A stretch of DNA of 64,000 nucleotides from Aporhodopirellula rubra (lineage in GTDB: Bacteria; Planctomycetota; Planctomycetia; Pirellulales; Pirellulaceae): assembly GCF_014192335.1 (NCBI RefSeq), contig NZ_JACHXU010000002.1, positions 510,197 to 574,196 on the forward strand. Reading direction: 5' to 3'. Of the stretch, positions 54,014 through 63,176 are shown in pieces. Below the pieces are notes generated by a model. The model saw nothing but the letters and a program-made list of their open reading frames with translations, did not search any database and had not been told where the DNA came from. Each line of letters begins with the position of its first letter. Position 1 is the first letter of the stretch. A program made the position numbers and the translations under genes.

Positions 54014-54754
54014 TCAGTCGAGCATCGGGACTTTTTGATCGACATCACCCAGCGTTTCTTTCAACGTGAGAACGCGTGCGTAACGATCTCGTAGAGTCGC
54101 CAGAGACGCATCGTGCAGCTCGGGAGTCACCGTCGCACAGCAGTCCTCAACCATGGTGACGAGATACCCAAGATCGCAAGCATCTCGGATCGTCGTTTCA
54201 ACACATTCATTTGTGTAGACACCGACAACGAACAACGATTCGATACCCAAGTTTTTCAACACGTAGTGAATGTTGGTCGATGAAAAAACGCCACTCGCGG
54301 TTTTATTGATGACGATCTCGTCATACGCGGGATCGGGTGCGACCTGTTCCAGGAAGTCCGCTTCGCGTGATCCCGGTGGTGCCAACAATTGCAACCGTTT
54401 GTGTCCCTTTCCTCGATCGCGACCGTTCTGCGTCAGTGACTGAATTCGGGTATGAATGACTTCGAGACCGTGTTGGCGAAACGCGTCTTGCAATTTCCGA
54501 ACACCGGGCAGCACGCATTTTTCCAAACGCTCGAAATAGTACTCCTGTGCCTCCGGCGCCACTCCACTGGCGTCGGCATCGGCAAACACGCCGCACCCCG
54601 GTGCCGCGTCGAGATATTGCAGATCGATGCACAGCAACGCCGTGTTCCGTTCAGCCAAAAACTCCAAGTGTTTGGGGTTGTCGATGAACGATTCATGGTA
54701 GGCGTCGCGTAGCGGATCGACGTGAGAATTGGAGCCTTCGTCGCGGTAGGTCAT
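54014..54754 (-). CDS. Isochorismatase-family cysteine hydrolase
   Basis: 246 residues. The catalytic triad can be read: Asp in ALLCIDLQYL, Lys in VINKTASGVF, and Cys in VGVYTNECVETTIRDACDLG. The long N-terminal arm and the TNECVETT context resemble hydrolases that cleave amides of small ureido compounds (biuret hydrolase and RutB types) more than isochorismatase. It is the last gene of a seven-gene unit, three bases after the carbamoylase-type amidase. A role in releasing ammonia from a ureide is inferred. Confidence 0.85.
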   Translation of the reverse strand: MTYRDEGSNSHVDPLRDAYHESFIDNPKHLEFLAERNTALLCIDLQYLDAAPGCGVFADADASGVAPEAQEYYFERLEKCVLPGVRKLQDAFRQHGLEVIHTRIQSLTQNGRDRGKGHKRLQLLAPPGSREADFLEQVAPDPAYDEIVINKTASGVFSSTNIHYVLKNLGIESLFVVGVYTNECVETTIRDACDLGYLVTMVEDCCATVTPELHDASLATLRDRYARVLTLKETLGDVDQKVPMLD

Positions 54755-54757
54755 AAA

Positions 54758-56002
54758 TCAGTTGGCCAATTGGATTAAAGTATTTAGCATCAAGTTCGCG
54801 CCCGCTTCGATGTCCTTCCACGCGGTCCATTCCGATGGAGAGTGACTTTGCCCACCTTTGCTGGGAACAAAAATCATTCCGACGGGGACCATCCGCCCCA
54901 TGATTTGGGCGTCATGGGCAGCACCACTGGGCATGGTGTTCGAATCCAATCCGAGCAAACGACTTTGCCGGGTAAGAACCTCGATCATCTTGCCACTGCA
55001 CTGCACCGGAGCAATGTAGCTTTTCTGCTGAAACTCAAACATCAGGTGTCGACGACGAGCGATCGCCGACAACGCTTTGCGAAACGCGGTCGACAACTCG
55101 TCGAGAACGTTCTCCGAAGTATCTCGCACATCCAACGAAAATTCCACCAGCCCCGGAACCGTATTCGTTGCCCCGGGCAAGATTTGAGCTTTCCCGATCG
55201 TCGCACGACTCCGGTCGCTGCCATTTTCGTCCAGAATCCGAGGAATCTCGTGGGCAAAATCGGCGAGTCCCATGAAGGCGTCGTTTCGCATGTCCATGGG
55301 CGTCGTCCCGGCATGATTGGCCTCACCCTTGAAGCGTACCGACCATGTGAATAGCCCCGTGATCTCGTCGACGATCCCGACCGGTTTGCCGATCCGGTCG
55401 AGGACCGGTCCCTGTTCGATGTGCAGCTCCAAATACCCTTCGATCGATTCCGGATTGCGAGCCGCATCCAACGCGCCCATCGGATCGAGCCCATGGCGTC
55501 GCAGCTCATCTTCGAGACGGACGCCATTCATGTCCGTCATCGTAGCCAGTTTTTCAGGATTCACTTCGCCGCACACCGACTGCGAACCGAACATCCCGCC
55601 GAATCGCCCCTCCTCATCACTAAACGCCACTAATTCGATGGACCGTTCGAGCGACAGTCCGGCTTCTCGGATGCAGCGTAGACACTCCAACCCAACGATC
55701 ACGCCGAGCGTTCCATCCAGCGCACCAGCGCAGGGGACGGTATCAATATGCGAGCCGACCAATATCTCGGGGGCATCGCTGACGCCTTCGATCTTCGTCG
55801 AAATATTGGCCGCCCCATCGGTGGAGTGCGTCAATCCCGCCGCTTCGATCTGATCAGTCAGCCAACGCTTACCCTCCATGTCGGCATCCGTGAACGCCAT
55901 CCGATAGATCCCATGGTCAACGGGATCACGTCCGATCTCCGCGAGTGCGAGAATATCCGATTTGATCCTTTGCAAATTGACAGGAAGTGGAGGCATGTTC
56001 AA
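54758..56002 (-). CDS. M20-type Zn hydrolase, hydantoinase/carbamoylase family
   Basis: 414 residues. Metal ligands and motifs of the N-carbamoyl-L-amino-acid and allantoate amidohydrolases are visible: ILVGSHIDTVPCAGALDGTLG, then VAFSDEEGRFGGMFGS, then ELHIEQGPVLDRIGKPVGIV, then FKGEANHAGTTPM and the terminal GGQSHSPSEWT. The enzyme cleaves an N-carbamoyl or ureido group, giving ammonia and CO2 plus an amine. It overlaps the asparagine synthase gene by four bases, placing it firmly in the operon. Confidence 0.9.
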   Translation of the reverse strand: MNMPPLPVNLQRIKSDILALAEIGRDPVDHGIYRMAFTDADMEGKRWLTDQIEAAGLTHSTDGAANISTKIEGVSDAPEILVGSHIDTVPCAGALDGTLGVIVGLECLRCIREAGLSLERSIELVAFSDEEGRFGGMFGSQSVCGEVNPEKLATMTDMNGVRLEDELRRHGLDPMGALDAARNPESIEGYLELHIEQGPVLDRIGKPVGIVDEITGLFTWSVRFKGEANHAGTTPMDMRNDAFMGLADFAHEIPRILDENGSDRSRATIGKAQILPGATNTVPGLVEFSLDVRDTSENVLDELSTAFRKALSAIARRRHLMFEFQQKSYIAPVQCSGKMIEVLTRQSRLLGLDSNTMPSGAAHDAQIMGRMVPVGMIFVPSKGGQSHSPSEWTAWKDIEAGANLMLNTLIQLAN

Positions 56003-57918
56003 TCAACCGCCGGCAGCGGAAGCCCTTCGACGTATTGTCCATGCAGCATATGAAGCTGCAACGCGTGGTTCATGACGATGTCGTTGCGACGTGCGATCGT
56101 GCCATCGGTTTCGTTCCACGCATCGGTTAAAAACTTCGAGAGACGGGCGTGGTCAAACAAACCGACCTGCGCCACGCGTTCCGGAGTCAGCCAGTGATCG
56201 ATCATCTCCTGTACGGCCGCTCGTTTGACCGGATCGGTGTGGGCCGGCGGAGCCATGAAAGCGAATTTCTTTCGTTCATAGAGTTCGCGTGGCAGCACAT
56301 TCACCATCGCTTCACGGAGCACCCACTTCTCGACACCGTCGCGGATCCGCACGTCCGGAGGAATTGTCGTCGCGTATTCGGCAACATGATGATCCAAGAA
56401 CGCGGGCCGGGCTTCCATCGAATTGGCCATGTCCATTCGATCACCGCCCCAAGTGAGGATTTGCCCTTCGAGCATCGTCTTGCTCCACGTGTACTGCGAG
56501 ATATCAAGTCGATGTCTTCCGCGAACCATGCTCGGGTCGATCGCCCCCGCCACCTCGGCAACCGGGTCGTACGTGGTCAGCATGTCCTGAATCGAGGAAT
56601 TCAGCAACGGTTTGACTCGCTCGAGCACCATCATCCATGGCTGAATCCACGACGGAGTAAAACCGCACAGGTCCTGCCACGCGTGATGGGTTTGGTCCTC
56701 TTCCGCCAAAATCGCACCAGCAAAAATGCCTGCCTCGTTATCGCGGCCCAACCAGTCACGCTTGAAAAACGGATAGCCACCGAACAATTCGTCGGAACCT
56801 TCGCCCGTAATCACCGCCTTGTAATTGCATGCCCGAACGCGCCGACTCATATGCCATTTGGCAACGGCGAGCGTGTTGTAAAACGTCCTCTCGGCGTGCC
56901 ACGTCGCCCTCTCGAACGCCGGGCCGTACAGTTCCTTTTCGGTCAACCTCAATAATTCTTGCTCTGCCCCCGTGCTTTCCGCCATCCGGCGTGCAATGTT
57001 CGATTCGTCGTACTCATCGCTATCGAAAGCAATCGTGAACGCCTTGATCGGCGACTGCTGCAAGTTCGTCGCCAGCCCCAAGATCGAACAACTGTCGATA
57101 CCGCCGGACAAGTAACATCCCACCGGAACGTCCGCTTCCAAACGCGTCGCGACGGCATCGATCAAGCGATCCTGAACGCCCTGCACGTACTCGCCGGGAT
57201 CGACGCCCGACTCGTGTGATTCCGGAAACTCAAAATCCCACCAACGTTTCGTTTCGACTTCCAAACGGTCGCCACGCAGGCTCGCGACCAACATGTGTCC
57301 CGGCTTGAGTGCATCGACTCCTTCAAACGAAGTCGAACCGGGCACCATCACCTGCATCATCTGATGCACGGCCGCTTTGGGGCAAAGTCGCGGTGTGACA
57401 TCAGGATGCTTCAGAATCGACTTCACCTCCGATCCCCACACCAAACCCGAATCGCTGACGTGATAGTAGAGAGGCTTCACCCCGAAACGATCACGGATCA
57501 AGATCAACCGCTTCTCTCGCTGATCGAACAGCACAATGGCAAACTCGCCCCGGAGCTGCTCGACGAACGACAAGCCGTGCTTCAAATACAGAGGCAACGT
57601 GATCGCACTGTCACTCTTGCCATTGCACGTGTACTGCTCGCACGCGAGTTGCGTGCGCACGCGTTTGTATCCGTACAGCTCGCCGTTAACCGTCACGGCG
57701 TAGTCCCCGTCATCGGTTTCGATCGGTTGATGCCCGCAGTCGAGCCCGATAATTGACAACCGGGTATGCCCTAACGCGACCCCGTGTTCACGAAACAAAC
57801 GGCTGCCACGTTCGTCGGGACCACGATGATCGAGCACATCGAGCATCGGATCGAGGGCGAATCGCAAGTCGCGTTCATTGGTCCGCGACGGATTCCAAAA
57901 ACCGGTAATACCACACAT
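55999..57918 (-). CDS. asnB: Asparagine synthase (glutamine-hydrolysing)
   Basis: 639 residues. The nucleophile Cys2 heads an N-terminal glutaminase domain (MCGITGFWNPSR; LDHRGPDERG; VNGELYGYKRVR). The synthetase domain has the ATP-pyrophosphatase motif CYLSGGIDSCSILG and ITGEGSDELFGGYPFF. These proteins amidate aspartate, or in gene clusters another carboxylate. The genuine substrate is open here because the neighbours are a carbamoyltransferase and ureide-type hydrolases. It overlaps the next gene by four bases. Confidence 0.93.
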   Translation of the reverse strand: MCGITGFWNPSRTNERDLRFALDPMLDVLDHRGPDERGSRLFREHGVALGHTRLSIIGLDCGHQPIETDDGDYAVTVNGELYGYKRVRTQLACEQYTCNGKSDSAITLPLYLKHGLSFVEQLRGEFAIVLFDQREKRLILIRDRFGVKPLYYHVSDSGLVWGSEVKSILKHPDVTPRLCPKAAVHQMMQVMVPGSTSFEGVDALKPGHMLVASLRGDRLEVETKRWWDFEFPESHESGVDPGEYVQGVQDRLIDAVATRLEADVPVGCYLSGGIDSCSILGLATNLQQSPIKAFTIAFDSDEYDESNIARRMAESTGAEQELLRLTEKELYGPAFERATWHAERTFYNTLAVAKWHMSRRVRACNYKAVITGEGSDELFGGYPFFKRDWLGRDNEAGIFAGAILAEEDQTHHAWQDLCGFTPSWIQPWMMVLERVKPLLNSSIQDMLTTYDPVAEVAGAIDPSMVRGRHRLDISQYTWSKTMLEGQILTWGGDRMDMANSMEARPAFLDHHVAEYATTIPPDVRIRDGVEKWVLREAMVNVLPRELYERKKFAFMAPPAHTDPVKRAAVQEMIDHWLTPERVAQVGLFDHARLSKFLTDAWNETDGTIARRNDIVMNHALQLHMLHGQYVEGLPLPAVD

Positions 57919-57978
57919 AAAGGATGCAAGAGTTCTGAGTTTGAAATAGAAAGCCCGAAACCACGGCGACGAAGAAGA

Positions 57979-59064
57979 TCAGCTGCCGCCCAATCCTGAA
58001 ATTCGGTCGAGCCGGTCGAGCACGGAGGTCAACAGAGACTGCCTCACGAACACAGCCCCCGCGGCCTGAGCGAAGTACAAATTGTGTTCCGTCTCATCGA
58101 GATTTTCGCTCACCTCGTCGTTGCGAGCCAACGGATGCAGAATCACAGCCCCCGATTTCAGATCACTGCTGGCGTCCAACTTATATCGAGCATCCAGTTT
58201 TCGATAACTGTCACCCAGAAACGCGATCGAGTTGACATAAACGACATCCAACTCCGGCAACACCTCTTGGACATCATTGATGATCTCGATCTCAATCGGC
58301 GACTCCTCGATCGGCTCGGTTAAATCCAAACCGACCGGATCGGCGAGTTCCGAAATCAACGTGATCTTCTTGACCGCACCGGAAAACATTAACGCCAAAC
58401 GAACAAAACTCTTCACCGCCCGCATCGAACCGGGTGTGCCGATGATGCCCAGGTGAACGCGTTTCTCCGGCGGGCAATCCGCGCGACACAATTCGGGACG
58501 CCATTTCAACAACGCGTACCAATCAATCAATGCCTGCGTCGGATGATGCCCCGAACCGTTGCCCGCATTGATCAGCGGACGTTGCAAGTTCTTTCCGATC
58601 TCGTCAAGGCAATTCGTATCGGGGTGCCGCATAATGACAACGTCACCATACGTGTTAAACATCTCGCCGATATCCGCGAGCGATTCGCCTTTCGCAATTC
58701 CCGTTACCTGGCCATCAGGTACCGACAATACCTTGCCGTCCAACCGCAACACTGCACTCTCGAACGACAACCGCGTCCGCGTGCTGGCCTCAAAGAACGC
58801 AGTGATCGCGATCTTCCCATCGAGCGGTTTGTCCATCTCGACGTTGCGAGATTCCAACAGGGCTGCCAATTGCGCGATCGCAACCACGGTCCGACGATTG
58901 AATTGACGCGGATGCAAAATGGATTGCCCTGCCAACGTTTGCAACGCCTCCCGGTCAATCTGGCCATCGCAATAATCCAACAGCGCGATCGGACAGAGCC
59001 GACGACCTTTCGAATTCGTTGCTGCCGAGGTTAACGGCGAGGCATCGTGATTGCTTGTGTTCAT
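57979..59064 (-). CDS. Carbamoyltransferase of the aspartate/ornithine family, divergent
   Basis: 361 residues from the ATG at 59064. The carbamoyl-phosphate site is complete: STRTR (94-98), Lys125, Arg146 in MRHP, His174 in HHPTQAL, Arg215. In the second-substrate site the E. coli ATCase residues Arg229 and Gln231 align with Ser279 and Ala281, and HPLPR becomes HPLAR (310-314). This argues against simple aspartate carbamoylation, though pyrB would be the automatic label. About 50 extra N-terminal residues precede the core. A start further upstream would overlap the small membrane peptide gene. It lies 60 bases before asnB. Confidence 0.85.
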   Translation of the reverse strand: MNTSNHDASPLTSAATNSKGRRLCPIALLDYCDGQIDREALQTLAGQSILHPRQFNRRTVVAIAQLAALLESRNVEMDKPLDGKIAITAFFEASTRTRLSFESAVLRLDGKVLSVPDGQVTGIAKGESLADIGEMFNTYGDVVIMRHPDTNCLDEIGKNLQRPLINAGNGSGHHPTQALIDWYALLKWRPELCRADCPPEKRVHLGIIGTPGSMRAVKSFVRLALMFSGAVKKITLISELADPVGLDLTEPIEESPIEIEIINDVQEVLPELDVVYVNSIAFLGDSYRKLDARYKLDASSDLKSGAVILHPLARNDEVSENLDETEHNLYFAQAAGAVFVRQSLLTSVLDRLDRISGLGGS

Positions 59065-59075
59065 ATCCGTTCTAC

Positions 59076-59204
59076 TCACCAGATTTGTCGGTCTCGAGAG
59101 TCGATAACCAGGAACGCGACCAGTGCCACCACGCCAACGCACGTCAGCGCCAACGCACCAATCACTAACAGTTGTAAAAACCAAAGTGGAAACATCTTGC
59201 TCAC
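59076..59204 (-). CDS. 42-residue membrane peptide linked to the symporter
   Basis: Reading from a GTG at 59204 gives MSKMFPLWFLQLLVIGAL, then a hydrophobic run to FLVI and a polar end DSRDRQIW. One transmembrane helix of about 25 residues (8-34) is predicted. The start overlaps the symporter stop by four bases (GTGA) and GAGG lies four bases upstream of it. The stop is 11 bases before the carbamoyltransferase ATG. The overlap, codon pattern and place argue that it is translated; an ATG at codon 4 is an alternative start. Confidence 0.7.
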   Translation of the reverse strand: MSKMFPLWFLQLLVIGALALTCVGVVALVAFLVIDSRDRQIW

Positions 59205-60682
59205 GTTGCCTCGTCAGCGAGAGTCGAAAAATCGAAATCGTCAGGCGCGAACCAAGTCGCCAAGCCGAAGACGACACCGGAAACGGCCGCCCCGACCAAT
59301 GACGCGACAAACCATCCAATGGCAAAGTACGCCCACAATCCCGTCGCGGTCCCGATCACCATCGCGGCACCCGCGGCGAGCGGGCTCGGACGTTTGAAAT
59401 ACAGTCCGCCGACAATCGGCCAAATGCAACTGCCCACCATCGGACCGGCGAAAAACAGCACCGTCGCGAGTGTCCCCACGTTGGGATACGCCACCGCCCA
59501 GGAAAGTGCTCCCAAAAAGATGATCGCAATCGTTGATGCCCGTCGCTTCGCCGAATCAGACATCACGCCGCCATCAGGTTTTAAACCGGTCTGTGTCGAC
59601 TTCGCGATCGGTTCAACAATGTCATTAACGATAAGGTCCGCCGTCGCCGCTAATAGGCTATCAATGCTCGACGCCAGTGAACAAAACACGACGACGAACA
59701 CCAACAACGCGCCGCCGGTGCCCAACAACGTCGCCGCCACCAAGGGCCCCACCGTGTCCGGTTGGCTGATACCAATTCCCAGCGCCGGAGCCGCCAACCC
59801 CAAGAACCCAGCCACGATCGGAACCGGCAACCACAGCACTCCGCCGAGTGCGTATGCCTTCGGCCCCACACCTTCTCGCATCGCGAACGCACGGCTCCAC
59901 CAAACGTTGCTGTGGAAGATTTCTCCAAAACCGAACAGCATGTTATTAAACAACGCCATCAACGCCGCCGGAAAAAACACCGACAACAGCATCGGTCGAT
60001 TGGTTTCCAATTTCGAGTGCACATCGGCGATATCAATCCGCGTCAAAACAGCGACGGCGACCACGATCAATCCGACTAAGATGATTAAACTCTGGATAAA
60101 GTCGGTTCCGATCACCGCGTACATTCCGCCGAACAGCGTGTACGTCACACACACCGCGACGACCACCGACATGCCGACCGGATACGGAATCCCTGAAAGG
60201 ACTTCCAGCAATTTCCCGCCGGCCATCGACATCGAAATGAGCCACGTGATCGCGTAGAAGATCGAGATCAGCAGGAACGGCACCGATCCCAAACTCCCAT
60301 AACGTCGTCGCACAAACTCAACCGCGGTGTACCCCTTTGGCATCAATTGCCGAATCCGACCGCTCATGGGAGCGAACGCGAACAACCCAAAACTCGCTGT
60401 CGAATACGCGACCGCCCCCCACACGCCCAACTGCAACGCAAACTGGGGCGCCAGCATCGTGGTGTTTGACGTGATCCACGTCGCAACGGCCGTCGCGGTC
60501 CCCAACGCCAAACCGACATTGCGGCCTGCAACCGCGAAACCATCATACGACGTCGCCCGACGCCCCCACCAAATGCCCAATGAAATCCACAGCACGCTGA
60601 AACACGCCAACATCACATAGCCGGCCGTCGGGGACAGCACCGCAGTCGCCACGACCGGAATCGCAAAGAGATCCTGCATCAC
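59201..60682 (-). CDS. Sodium:solute symporter family (SSS) transporter
   Basis: 493 residues with about 13 hydrophobic helices. SSS-type features: GRRATSYDGFAVAGRNVGLA after helix 1, ATAVATWITSNTTMLAP, GGMYAVIGTDFIQSLIILVG, and VVFCSLASSIDSLLAATADL, the helix that holds the Na+ site Ser pair. It is expected to import an organic solute with Na+. The context (carbamoyltransferase, amidase, isochorismatase) suggests a ureide, pyrimidine or amide. The start overlaps the upstream gene's stop by four bases. Confidence 0.9.
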   Translation of the reverse strand: MMQDLFAIPVVATAVLSPTAGYVMLACFSVLWISLGIWWGRRATSYDGFAVAGRNVGLALGTATAVATWITSNTTMLAPQFALQLGVWGAVAYSTASFGLFAFAPMSGRIRQLMPKGYTAVEFVRRRYGSLGSVPFLLISIFYAITWLISMSMAGGKLLEVLSGIPYPVGMSVVVAVCVTYTLFGGMYAVIGTDFIQSLIILVGLIVVAVAVLTRIDIADVHSKLETNRPMLLSVFFPAALMALFNNMLFGFGEIFHSNVWWSRAFAMREGVGPKAYALGGVLWLPVPIVAGFLGLAAPALGIGISQPDTVGPLVAATLLGTGGALLVFVVVFCSLASSIDSLLAATADLIVNDIVEPIAKSTQTGLKPDGGVMSDSAKRRASTIAIIFLGALSWAVAYPNVGTLATVLFFAGPMVGSCIWPIVGGLYFKRPSPLAAGAAMVIGTATGLWAYFAIGWFVASLVGAAVSGVVFGLATWFAPDDFDFSTLADEAT

Positions 60683-61326
60683 GAAACCGCCCTCGCCTCG
60701 TCAGTCAATTTGGATGCCCTCAACGCGCCGGCCGCAATCAAACCGATCATCGCAAGAAAAACAATTAACCCAACCCCGAACGAGGCCCACGCCTGAGACA
60801 TCGGCCAGTGATCGACCAACATAACCGCTGACTGAACACTGGCGCCGACCAAACGATTATCGGCGGAGAACGCCTGGGCCATAAAAGAGTGCTCGCCATC
60901 AGACAGCCCCGAAATAAACGCTTCCGGCAAGGCACCTTCGTAATACGAATTGCCTTCGGAATCGAGAATCAGGTAACGCGTGGCGCCCGCAATCTCATTC
61001 CATTGCAGCGACTGATAACCTTCGCGGACGCGATCAAAACGCGTCTGAACAAACTCGATCTCCGCGACAGTCGGCCCGGTTTCATTCCCCGGGTTCGATT
61101 CAACCGATGCCTCGGTTTCGGTCGCAGCTTCGCGTTCGGCGGGACCGGCCTCGGTCGGGGCCGGTTTTGCCGCGGTCAGTTCTGTCGCGATCAATTCTGC
61201 CGCAACGGGTTCAGATATTGGCGTGGCGTCCGACGGACCTTGAGCGGAACCAGACGCATGGTGGCTGGAGAAAGCCACTGCCTGACAAAGAAGCACCATC
61301 GTTAGACGAGGGATAAGCAAACGCAT
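60679..61326 (-). CDS. Exported protein with fibronectin-like fold and C-terminal membrane anchor
   Basis: 215 residues. After a signal peptide (LTMVLLCQAVAFSSHHASGS) comes an Ala/Glu/Thr-rich acidic linker. A beta-sandwich-like stretch follows (YQSLQWNEIAGATRYLILDS; ISGLSDGEHSFMAQAF), reminiscent of fibronectin type III domains. A C-terminal transmembrane helix (FGVGLIVFLAMIGLIAAGAL) ends the protein. It should sit on the outer face of the inner membrane and may serve the symporter whose gene overlaps its stop. It starts the seven-gene operon; no family is recognised. Confidence 0.8.
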   Translation of the reverse strand: MRLLIPRLTMVLLCQAVAFSSHHASGSAQGPSDATPISEPVAAELIATELTAAKPAPTEAGPAEREAATETEASVESNPGNETGPTVAEIEFVQTRFDRVREGYQSLQWNEIAGATRYLILDSEGNSYYEGALPEAFISGLSDGEHSFMAQAFSADNRLVGASVQSAVMLVDHWPMSQAWASFGVGLIVFLAMIGLIAAGALRASKLTDEARAVS

Positions 61327-61703
61327 CCGAACGATATCGAAATTTTACTCGCAAGGGCCTGTTCGCCTTTTTCGGCCGGCGAGAAAAATTGTGGTCTCCT
61401 TGCGACTAGATAAACTTGAAAAGCAAATTGAAACGAAACGAGACCCATTCGCGGAAACAAATCACGACAGCGATTCCGTTAACCTCTTCGAGAATAACAG
61501 TTCTCACGTTGAGTCGAAACCGGTGTCCTCTCGCGGTCCGGCGATAACACACGCAAACGCCTCGGATCACCGGCTCGAAACGACAATATGCCCGTCCGAA
61601 ACGACCAACGCGTGGGCACTGCACGCTGTCTTTTCGTCACATGTGTAATTGCGCACCATGTTTACCATCACCTCAAGTCAACTGGCATGATGCAATGAGG
61701 ACT
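61327..61703. other. Intergenic region upstream of the symporter operon
   Basis: About 377 bases before the operon promoter side and after the sulfatase stop. A plus-strand frame at 61391-61648 lacks a good ribosome site and conserved features. No repeat or RNA is seen. Confidence 0.45.
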
Positions 61704-63164
61704 TCACTGTGCCGATTCACGACGTTTTGCCGCCCTGCGTTTTTTAGCGGTCCCACGTGTTTCCTGCGCTGGCCCCGCCCGGTCCGTTCGCGGCGTTGCC
61801 GCCGTACCAGGGTCTTTCCCGTCGAGGTAAAAGTCGAAGTAGCCTGTTGCCGCGTTGGACATGGGACCAATGGCCAGCCCCGGTGGCGACAACTCACTGG
61901 CCCACTGAGTCAATTTTTTGCGAAGCCGATCGGCGACCTCGGGATTCTGCGTTAAGACGTTGTTCTTCTCTTCGATATCGCGTCCGAGATGGTACAGATA
62001 CTCGCGATCGCCACCTCGCAGTAACTTCCAGTCTCCTTCTCGAATTGCCGATTGGGCGATCCATCGCCACGCCAAAAATTCGTGCGGTGCACCGCTTAAT
62101 TTCCCAGACAGATACGGCACCAGGTCAACCCCGTCGAGGTCACCCGGGTTCGCTTTCAATCCGGCCACCGACACCGCCGTTGCCGCAACATCCAGAGCGC
62201 TGACGGGATGGTCGTAGACGTTGCCTGCAGGAATCGTCCCAGGCCATGAAACGACAAAGGGGACATGCATCCCTCCTTCGGCGAGCATTCCTTTCTCGCC
62301 ATTGAGCGGATCGTTGAGTGAACCGTCCCAACCTGGCCCACCACCGGGTGCATCGAGTTTGTGAATTTTCAAAGGCGCGCCATTGTCACCGATGTAAAAG
62401 ACAAGTGTCTTTTCAGTGAGATTGTGTTTCGCGAGCGTCTCCGTGATCAACCCAACACCGTCATCCACCGCTGATAACATCGCTAGCGCCTGCCGGCGTC
62501 GCTCGGGCATGTCGCCGGGAAACCGATCGAGATACTTTTGCGGCGCGTCCAACGGAACATGGGGAGCCCGGTAGGCCACGTAGAGAAAGAACGCTTCATC
62601 TTTGTAACGTTCGATCAGCGACGACGCCGCTTTGCTACACGCGTCGACATGATAAAGCTTTGGCGGAAACTGCGACATTTGGCGGTCCTTCCCCTCGAGT
62701 GTGATATTCGAGGAGAACGGCCGCTGCGAGTTTTGATTAAACGCATGAGTAAAACCATGCTCGATAATTCGAGGCCCCGGCCCGAGATGCCATTTCCCAA
62801 ATTGAGCGGTCACGTATCCCGCGTCTTGCAACCGTTGGGCAATCGTGGTTTCACGATTGAAACCGTCTAACGACTGACCGTTCGCTTCCACACCGAACCG
62901 CGACTGAAACTTACCGATCAACAATCCAGCCCGCGACGGAACGCACTGCGGAGCAGTACTGTAACCGTTGCGAGCAAGAACGCCGCTGCGTGCAAGAGCA
63001 TCCACATGCGGCGTCTTAACGTCGTCCAACACGCCCTGGCATCCCAGATCGGCATACCCATGATCGTCCGTATATAAGACCACGATATTTGGACGATCAT
63101 CAGCCTGAGCGACCGCAGCGCCGACGCCTAATAACAAGTACACGAGCAAGGCTTGGAATTTCAT
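61704..63164 (-). CDS. Exported type I sulfatase
   Basis: About 486 residues from the ATG at 63164; an ATG four codons earlier is also possible. A signal peptide (ALLVYLLLGVGAAVAQA) is followed by the sulfatase fold: IVVLYTDDHGYADLG (metal aspartates 33-34), the formylglycine site CVPSR with Cys74, FGKWHLG, APHVPLDAP and IGDNGAP. Cys74 would be converted to formylglycine by a sulfatase-modifying enzyme not in this window. It hydrolyses a sulphate ester, probably of a marine polysaccharide. The C-terminal tail is long and very basic (KKRRAAKRRESAQ). Single gene. Confidence 0.92.
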   Translation of the reverse strand: MKFQALLVYLLLGVGAAVAQADDRPNIVVLYTDDHGYADLGCQGVLDDVKTPHVDALARSGVLARNGYSTAPQCVPSRAGLLIGKFQSRFGVEANGQSLDGFNRETTIAQRLQDAGYVTAQFGKWHLGPGPRIIEHGFTHAFNQNSQRPFSSNITLEGKDRQMSQFPPKLYHVDACSKAASSLIERYKDEAFFLYVAYRAPHVPLDAPQKYLDRFPGDMPERRRQALAMLSAVDDGVGLITETLAKHNLTEKTLVFYIGDNGAPLKIHKLDAPGGGPGWDGSLNDPLNGEKGMLAEGGMHVPFVVSWPGTIPAGNVYDHPVSALDVAATAVSVAGLKANPGDLDGVDLVPYLSGKLSGAPHEFLAWRWIAQSAIREGDWKLLRGGDREYLYHLGRDIEEKNNVLTQNPEVADRLRKKLTQWASELSPPGLAIGPMSNAATGYFDFYLDGKDPGTAATPRTDRAGPAQETRGTAKKRRAAKRRESAQ

Positions 63165-63176
63165 TGCAACTTTCAA

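Noticed and set aside
61391..61648. 85-codon plus-strand frame between sulfatase and symporter operon
   Set aside because: No ribosome site, no recognisable domain, low-complexity polar composition.
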